DNA from: Thiocapsa bogorovii
GTDB lineage: Bacteria; Pseudomonadota; Gammaproteobacteria; Chromatiales; Chromatiaceae
Reading direction: 5' to 3'
Assembly: GCF_021228795.1 (NCBI RefSeq)
Contig: NZ_CP089309.1
Span: 4,275,501-4,339,500 of the forward strand
Length of the DNA stretch: 64,000 bases
The notes beneath the pieces were generated by a model that saw only the letters and a program-made list of their open reading frames with translations, did no database searches and was not told the origin of the DNA. Positions 59,189 to 64,000 of the stretch are shown here, piece after piece. Position 1 is the first letter of the stretch. Every line of letters starts with the position of its first letter. The translations under genes were made by a program, and so were the position numbers.

Positions 59189-59938
59189 ATGTGCACCTTC
59201 GTCATTCTGAAGCGGCCGGGCCATCTCTGGCCGGTATTGATCGCGGCCAATCGCGACGAGATGCTCACGCGTCCGAGTCGCCCGCCGGGCCGACATTGGT
59301 CGGACCGCCCGGAGGTGCGTGCCGGGCTTGATCTGGAGTCCGGCGGGAGCTGGCTCGGGGTCAACGACCATGGCCTCGTTGCCGCGATCATGAACCGTCG
59401 GGGGACGCTCGGATCCCTGCCCGGCAAACGCAGTCGAGGCGAGCTGGTCTTGGAGGCACTCGACCATGCCGAAGCGTCCGAGGCTGCCGGGGCGCTGGCC
59501 GATCTCGATCCGGCGGCCTATCGGCCCTTCAATCTGGTGGTGGCGGACCCGCGCTCGGCCTATTGGCTGCGTCACGGCGGCGACGGCGACATCCGCGTCC
59601 ATCCGATCGCCCCCGGTCTGCACATGTTGAGCGCAAGCGAGCTCGACGATGTCGGAGATCCGCGCGTCGCCGAGCATTTTCCGAGGTTCCTCGCAGCGCA
59701 GACCCCGGATCCGGACGCCGAGGACTGGACGGCCTGGCGGGATTTGCTCGCATCGCATCGGCCCGGTCCGGATGCGGACCCCGAGACCGCCATGACGTTC
59801 GAGCGGTCCGACGGGTTCGGCACGCGTTCAGGGGCGCTGATCGCAATCCCCCTCTATCCCGGCTACGGCAGCGGGCCGATCTGGCTGCATGCGGAAGGGA
59901 GGCCGGATGAGGCCCCATTCATCAAAGTGCCCAACTAA
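59189..59938 (+). CDS. NRDE family protein (TANGO2-like)
   Basis: 249 residues starting MCTFVILKRPGHLWPVLIAANRDEML, the family-defining N-terminal Cys and NRDE motif, then GGSWLGVNDHGLVAAIMNR. Function in bacteria is unclear (heme or redox handling has been proposed for eukaryotic TANGO2). The TAA stop lies in a TIR copy at 59935-59947. Confidence 0.85.
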   Translation: MCTFVILKRPGHLWPVLIAANRDEMLTRPSRPPGRHWSDRPEVRAGLDLESGGSWLGVNDHGLVAAIMNRRGTLGSLPGKRSRGELVLEALDHAEASEAAGALADLDPAAYRPFNLVVADPRSAYWLRHGGDGDIRVHPIAPGLHMLSASELDDVGDPRVAEHFPRFLAAQTPDPDAEDWTAWRDLLASHRPGPDADPETAMTFERSDGFGTRSGALIAIPLYPGYGSGPIWLHAEGRPDEAPFIKVPN

Positions 59939-59947
59939 ACCGCGTCC
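59935..59947. repeat. Unpaired left TIR (G0)
   Basis: CTAAACCGCGTCC, identical to the left end of copy G, which starts 17 bp later. No right end is found 87 bp away. It carries the stop codon of the NRDE gene. Confidence 0.75.
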
Positions 59948-59951
59948 CGAG

Positions 59952-60038
59952 CTAAACCGCGTCCCCGGCGGGGCGATATCCTTCAGTTGGCGGCGGCGGG
60001 CGGCAGACCCCTCATGATCCGTGCTGGACGCGGTTTAG
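59952..60038. repeat. 87-bp inverted-repeat element, copy G
   Basis: Ends CTAAACCGCGTCC (59952-59964) and GGACGCGGTTTAG (60026-60038), perfect 13-bp TIR. First half of a tandem pair with H. Confidence 0.9.
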
Positions 60039-60056
60039 GATAATAAAAACAATTTT

Positions 60057-60143
60057 TTAAACTGCGTCCGCTCCGTCGTTCGTTGGTGCCTGCAGTGTCA
60101 AGAAGCGGTTTGAGTCGCTATGTCGCTGCGAGACGCAGTTTAG
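60057..60143. repeat. 87-bp inverted-repeat element, copy H
   Basis: Ends TTAAACTGCGTC (60057-60068) and GACGCAGTTTAG (60132-60143), one terminal mismatch in 12. An 18-bp A/T-only-but-two spacer (60039-60056) separates it from G. It lies upstream of hemC. Confidence 0.87.
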
Positions 60144-60287
60144 ACGGTTCGAATCCCCGTGTCGGCTGTGACACAATCGCATCCTTTCGCCGCCTTCGTG
60201 ATTCAACGGTCTCGTCCGCGCGGGCGTGATCGATTAAGTTCCTGTCTCCGACCCTGGCTTCGATCGAGAGCCCCTTTAGGATCCACC

Positions 60288-61214
60288 ATGTCGAACATCA
60301 TCCGTATCGCCACCCGTAAATCTCCCTTGGCCATGTGGCAGGCCGAGCATGTGTCCGCGCTGCTGACGAAGCTCCATCCGGGGCTCGACATCCAGATCGT
60401 CGGGATGACCACCAAGGGCGACAAGATCCTCGATGCGCCGCTGGCGAAGGTCGGCGGAAAAGGCCTCTTCGTGAAGGAGCTGGAGCAGGGCATGTTGGAG
60501 GGCGTGGCCGATATCGCCGTGCACTCCATGAAAGACGTCCCGGTGGACTTTCCCGAGGGCCTTCATTTGGCGGTGATCATGGATCGCGAGGACCCGCGCG
60601 ATGCCTTCGTGTCGAACCGCTACGATGGCCTCGACAGTCTTCCGCAGGGTGCCTGCGTCGGCACCTCGAGCCTGCGTCGCCAGTGTCAGCTCGCCGATCG
60701 GCGTCCCGACCTGCGCATCGAGCCCTTGCGCGGTAACGTCAATACCCGTCTCGCCAAGCTCGATGCAGGCGAGTACGACGCCATCATTCTGGCCGCCGCG
60801 GGTTTGATGCGGCTGGGCTTCGAGTCGCGCATCCGCAGCCGGATCGCACCCGAGGACAGCCTGCCGGCGATCGGACAGGGCGCCATCGGGATCGAGTGCC
60901 GCAGCGCGGACCCACGGGTCAATGATCTGATCGCGCCCCTGCACCACCGCGACACCGCGGACCGGGTGCTCGCCGAGCGCGCGATGAACGCGCGTCTGCA
61001 CGGCGGTTGTCAGGTTCCGATCGCCGGCCATGCCCTGATCGAGGGCGACCGACTCGTCCTCAAGGGGCTGGTCGGGACGCCGGACGGGTCGCGGATCCTC
61101 CGAGCCGAGTCCGAAGGCCTGCGCGAGGACTGGGCGGCGATCGGGACGCGGGTGGCCGACGATCTGCTCGCGCAGGGTGCCGGCGAGATTCTGAGCGCAC
61201 TGCAGGAGCCGTAA
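60288..61214 (+). CDS. hemC: Porphobilinogen deaminase (hydroxymethylbilane synthase)
   Basis: Polymerises four porphobilinogens in tetrapyrrole synthesis. 308 residues: [46 protein letters not shown], and the dipyrromethane-cofactor cysteine C241 (LHGGCQVPI). Start ATG 60288. Confidence 0.97.
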   Translation: MSNIIRIATRKSPLAMWQAEHVSALLTKLHPGLDIQIVGMTTKGDKILDAPLAKVGGKGLFVKELEQGMLEGVADIAVHSMKDVPVDFPEGLHLAVIMDREDPRDAFVSNRYDGLDSLPQGACVGTSSLRRQCQLADRRPDLRIEPLRGNVNTRLAKLDAGEYDAIILAAAGLMRLGFESRIRSRIAPEDSLPAIGQGAIGIECRSADPRVNDLIAPLHHRDTADRVLAERAMNARLHGGCQVPIAGHALIEGDRLVLKGLVGTPDGSRILRAESEGLREDWAAIGTRVADDLLAQGAGEILSALQEP

Positions 61215-61987
61215 TGGCCGCCCCTTGTGATCTCGGCGGGCGCGGCGTCCTGGTGACCCGGCCCGCTGCCCAGGCGGATGGGCTCTGCCGTCTGATCGAG
61301 GCGGCCAACGGTGACCCGATCCGCGTGCCCAGCATCGAGATCGCGCCGGCCGCCGATCCGCGCGAGGCGGCCGCACTGCTGGCGCAGTCATGGGACATGC
61401 TCTATTTCGTCAGTCCGAACGCGGTCGAGCAGGCGCTCGCCTTGGTGCCGGACGGCGCGTGGACGGGGGTCGATAAGGTCGCTGCCGTCGGGCGAGCGAC
61501 CGCACAGGCGTTGACCGATGCAGGTCGTGCACCGGATCTGGTCCCGGAGCAACGTTTCGACAGCGAGACCCTGCTCGCGATGCCCGAGCTGGCCGACATG
61601 CGCGGCCGTCGGGTGCTGATCGTCCGCGGCGAAGGCGGGCGTGCCCTATTCGCCGATACACTGCGTGCGCGCGGTGCCGAGGTGCACTTCGCCGAGGTCT
61701 ACCGTCGCTTGCGTCCGCCGTTCGATCCCGCGCCGCTGTTGTCGCGCTGGGCCGACGCCGTGGCCATGGTCACGGCGACCAGCGACGAGATCATGCTGAA
61801 TCTGATGGCGATGCTCGGTCCGGAGGGGCGTGCCTTCTTGCTCGCGACGCCCTTGGTGGTCGTGGCGGAACGAACGGCGGAGAAGGCCCGAGGCTTGGGT
61901 TTCGTGCAGGTTGCCGTGGCCGAGCGCGCCGAGGATGCGGCGATTGTTCGGGCCCTATGCGCGCTGGGGTCGGCGACCGCCGATTGA
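61214..61987 (+). CDS. hemD: Uroporphyrinogen-III synthase
   Basis: Cyclises hydroxymethylbilane to uroporphyrinogen III. 257 residues of the weakly conserved HemD fold (GRGVLVTRPAAQADGLC, YFVSPNAVEQAL, VAAVGRATAQAL, VLIVRGEGGRALFADTLRARG, MVTATSDEIMLNL). Its ATG overlaps the hemC stop by one base (TAATG). The usual hemX/hemY do not follow. Confidence 0.92.
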   Translation: MAAPCDLGGRGVLVTRPAAQADGLCRLIEAANGDPIRVPSIEIAPAADPREAAALLAQSWDMLYFVSPNAVEQALALVPDGAWTGVDKVAAVGRATAQALTDAGRAPDLVPEQRFDSETLLAMPELADMRGRRVLIVRGEGGRALFADTLRARGAEVHFAEVYRRLRPPFDPAPLLSRWADAVAMVTATSDEIMLNLMAMLGPEGRAFLLATPLVVVAERTAEKARGLGFVQVAVAERAEDAAIVRALCALGSATAD

Positions 61988-61993
61988 ACCTCT

Positions 61994-62080
61994 CATAACC
62001 GCGCTCAGCGCGGTATGCGATGTTCTTGGATGGGATCGGCACCGGTAGATTTGACGACCCTTTGCGCCGGCCCGGTTTAG
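61994..62080. repeat. 87-bp inverted-repeat element, copy I (degenerate left end)
   Basis: Right end GGTTTAG (62074-62080); the left end CATAACCGCGC is decayed. The interior aligns with C1 over most of its length (TTGGATGGGATCGG, TTGACGACC). Starts 7 bp after hemD. Confidence 0.75.
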
Positions 62081-62101
62081 GTTGACAGCCGGAGGCCTCG
62101 G

Positions 62102-64000
62102 TTAGTCGGATGCGGGGTCGATTATCTGCGCAGCACGCCCCTTCGCTTCGGCGTCGCTATGTCCGGGCAGCCAGAGGGCGATGGTCCGGTAGAGCTCGCC
62201 GATGTCGATCGGCTTGGCCAAGTGGCCGTTCATCCCCGCTTCCCGGGCGTCGTTCCGATCCGCCTCCATCACTGCAGCCGAGAGTGCAATGATCGGCAGA
62301 TCCCGACGCACAGTACGAATCCGCCGGGTGGCCTCGAAGCCGTCCATGATCGGCATCTGCAGATCCATGAGGACGAGATCGAACTCTCGCGTCGTCGCCA
62401 GCGCGACCGCCTCGCCACCGTTTTCGGCCAGGGTGACGACGGCGTCGGTCCGCTGGAGCATGCGTTTTGCGACCTCCTGGTTCAGTGCATTGTCTTCCAC
62501 CAGCAGAATCCGGGAGCCGGCAAACGAGGGCGTCGAAGCACGAGGCGCTCGCGTGGGTTTGCCGGTTTGCGGCTTTTCGCCATGCGCCTCGAGCAAGGTG
62601 TCGAGCAGGGCCGATGCAGTGACCGGTTTGCCCAGGAAACCCTTGAGCCCCGAGCGGTCTTTTGGAAGGTCGTCGCGGTTATAGCCGCTGACGATGATGG
62701 CCGGCGCCTCGGTACCGGTCAGAGTGCCCTTTTCCCGCATGCGGTACAGCTGCCTGACGGCCTCCAGCCCGTCGATCTCGCCGGGCATCTTCCAGTCCAT
62801 CAAGATGAATTCGAAGGCCATGCCGGCTCGTTCCGCCTCGATGACGGCCTGCACCGCAGCGGCTCCGCTCGCGGCTTCCTCGACTCGGCATCGCCAGCTC
62901 TCGAGGATCTCGCGGAGCACGGTTCTGGCGACGGCGTGGTCGTCGACGACCAGGACTCGGGATCCGCTGATCTCTCGAACATCGCCCGCTCCGGTGTCTC
63001 CCCGCGAGACCGGCAAGACCAGTTCGAACGTAAAGACACTGCCCGCTCCGGGCGAGGAGGTGACCCCAAGGTGGCCGCCCATACGTTCGACCAGTTTGCG
63101 GCTGATGACGAGTCCCAAACCGGTGCCGCCGTATTTTCGTGTTGTCGAGCTGTCGGCTTGCGAGAAGGCCTGGAAGAGACGATCGCACTGCTCCGCGTCC
63201 ATGCCGATTCCGGTGTCCGACACCTCGAAGCGCAGGCGAGCCTGATCGGTATCCCCGCCGAGTCGGGTGATCCGAATCTCGACGGTTCCCTGCTCGGTGA
63301 ATTTAAGCGCATTGGCGAGCAGGTTGGTCAAGACTTGGCCGAGGCGCAGCGCGTCGCCGAGCAGCGTCCGAGGGACCTCGGGTGACACTCGGAAAACGAG
63401 CTCGAGGCCCTTTTCGCCGGCGGCGGAGCCGAAGAGTGTGGCCATCTGCTCGAGGAGTTGGTCCATGCGAAACGGACGGGACTCCAACTCCAGCTTGCCC
63501 GCCTCGATCTTGGAGTAATCCAGAATGTCGTTGATGATCCCGAGCAACAGGCGCGAGGAGCCGTGAATCTTTCCCAGATAGTCGCGCTGCTCGTCATTCA
63601 GATCGGTTCCCAACAGGATCTGGCTCAGTCCGATCACGGCGTTCATCGGGGTACGGATCTCGTGGCTCATGTTGGCCAGGAACTCGCTCTTGGATCGGCT
63701 GGCGGCCTCGGCTTGCTCGCGGCTGAGTCGCAGCGATTCTTCCGTTTCGCGTCGCTTCTGAACGTTCACGAGCATCTGCGCGAATACCGTCAGCAGCCGC
63801 TGCTCGGTCTTTGAATAGCGATGGTGTCGGCGCACCGAATCGAAACCCACGAACCCTCGGCAGCGCGGCCCGTCAATCATCGGCACTGCGATCGCGCTCT
63901 TGATCCCTTGCGGTTCGAGCACCTGTCTGACGCTGCTCTCGGGCGGGAGCGAGAGCACATCGGGGACGTAGACAGTGCCTCCCTCCCGATGGGTCGCGAC
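62102..64000 (-). CDS. Hybrid sensor histidine kinase with GAF and two receiver domains (5' truncated by the window)
   Basis: 632 residues are visible and the frame runs off the right edge. Order: end of a GAF domain ([22 protein letters not shown]), HisKA with phospho-acceptor His in [14 protein letters not shown], HATPase ([25 protein letters not shown]), receiver 1 ([12 protein letters not shown], acceptor in ILMDWKMPG), receiver 2 ([18 protein letters not shown], acceptor in [12 protein letters not shown]). No HPt domain or output domain is visible. Signal and targets unknown. Confidence 0.92.
   Translation of the reverse strand, partial: VATHREGGTVYVPDVLSLPPESSVRQVLEPQGIKSAIAVPMIDGPRCRGFVGFDSVRRHHRYSKTEQRLLTVFAQMLVNVQKRRETEESLRLSREQAEAASRSKSEFLANMSHEIRTPMNAVIGLSQILLGTDLNDEQRDYLGKIHGSSRLLLGIINDILDYSKIEAGKLELESRPFRMDQLLEQMATLFGSAAGEKGLELVFRVSPEVPRTLLGDALRLGQVLTNLLANALKFTEQGTVEIRITRLGGDTDQARLRFEVSDTGIGMDAEQCDRLFQAFSQADSSTTRKYGGTGLGLVISRKLVERMGGHLGVTSSPGAGSVFTFELVLPVSRGDTGAGDVREISGSRVLVVDDHAVARTVLREILESWRCRVEEAASGAAAVQAVIEAERAGMAFEFILMDWKMPGEIDGLEAVRQLYRMREKGTLTGTEAPAIIVSGYNRDDLPKDRSGLKGFLGKPVTASALLDTLLEAHGEKPQTGKPTRAPRASTPSFAGSRILLVEDNALNQEVAKRMLQRTDAVVTLAENGGEAVALATTREFDLVLMDLQMPIMDGFEATRRIRTVRRDLPIIALSAAVMEADRNDAREAGMNGHLAKPIDIGELYRTIALWLPGHSDAEAKGRAAQIIDPASD

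Noticed and set aside
60143-60165. GGTTCGAATCCCC resembling a tRNA T-arm
   Set aside because: The flanking bases do not form a T-stem and there is no acceptor or anticodon arm.

Overview
The window is GC-rich, densely coded gammaproteobacterial chromosome. Two genes for secreted Gly/Tyr-rich proteins of the sulfur globule protein type (31729-32133 minus, 43842-44201 plus) point to a purple sulfur bacterium of the Chromatiaceae (Thiocapsa/Thiocystis/Allochromatium-like). The genus is an inference. I see no phage, integrase, transposase gene, CRISPR array or rRNA.

Layout. 1-5142: end of an unknown gene, an orphan iscR, prmB, hemN and an acyl-CoA ligase. 5286-14463: protein quality control block tig-clpP-clpX-lon-hupB-tRNA-Val-tRNA-Asp-ppiD, then convergent fabI. 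15660-22331: four-gene peptide-type ABC importer with an unusual binding protein and an enlarged second permease. 22438-28369: degenerate EAL protein, cold-shock gene, minus-strand operon DUF2237/L,D-transpeptidase/psiE/mobA, and mltD. 28549-32133: methyltransferase-rnhA-dnaQ, an FNR regulator with a perfect FNR box in its own promoter, and the first sulfur globule gene. 32455-39165: pyrG-kdsA-eno-ftsB-ispD-ispF-truD, the classical order. 39355-44201: membrane protein, lytic transglycosylase-like protein, membrane-tethered thioredoxin and the second sulfur globule gene. 44386-48096: MoxR-type AAA ATPase with a DUF2201/VWA-like partner, and an unknown membrane protein. 48428-54336: gloB, lnt, a membrane protein, mpl, ubiX and a DUF29 gene. 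54441-58579: sucA-sucB. 58764-61987: small protein, NRDE protein, hemC-hemD. 62102-64000: 5'-truncated hybrid histidine kinase.

The most unusual content is a dispersed family of short intergenic elements between 29731 and 62080. I count eleven copies, ten of exactly 87 bp and one of 88 bp. Each is bounded by a ~13-bp terminal inverted repeat of the type (C/T)TAAACCGCGTCC, with a variant CTGAATCGCGTCC. Interiors are mostly unrelated although the length is fixed; one subfamily of four copies (both orientations) shares its interior. Three pairs lie in tandem, separated by 18-21 bp A/T-rich spacers. In five places an element end supplies the stop codon of the adjoining gene (rnhA, fnr, gloB, sucB, the NRDE gene), and one end overlaps the dnaQ start codon. 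No mobilising enzyme is visible in the window.

Most genes are housekeeping (proteostasis, heme, isoprenoid, Kdo, CTP, TCA cycle, cell envelope). The two Fe-S regulators (IscR, FNR) fit a lifestyle moving between anoxic and oxic conditions.
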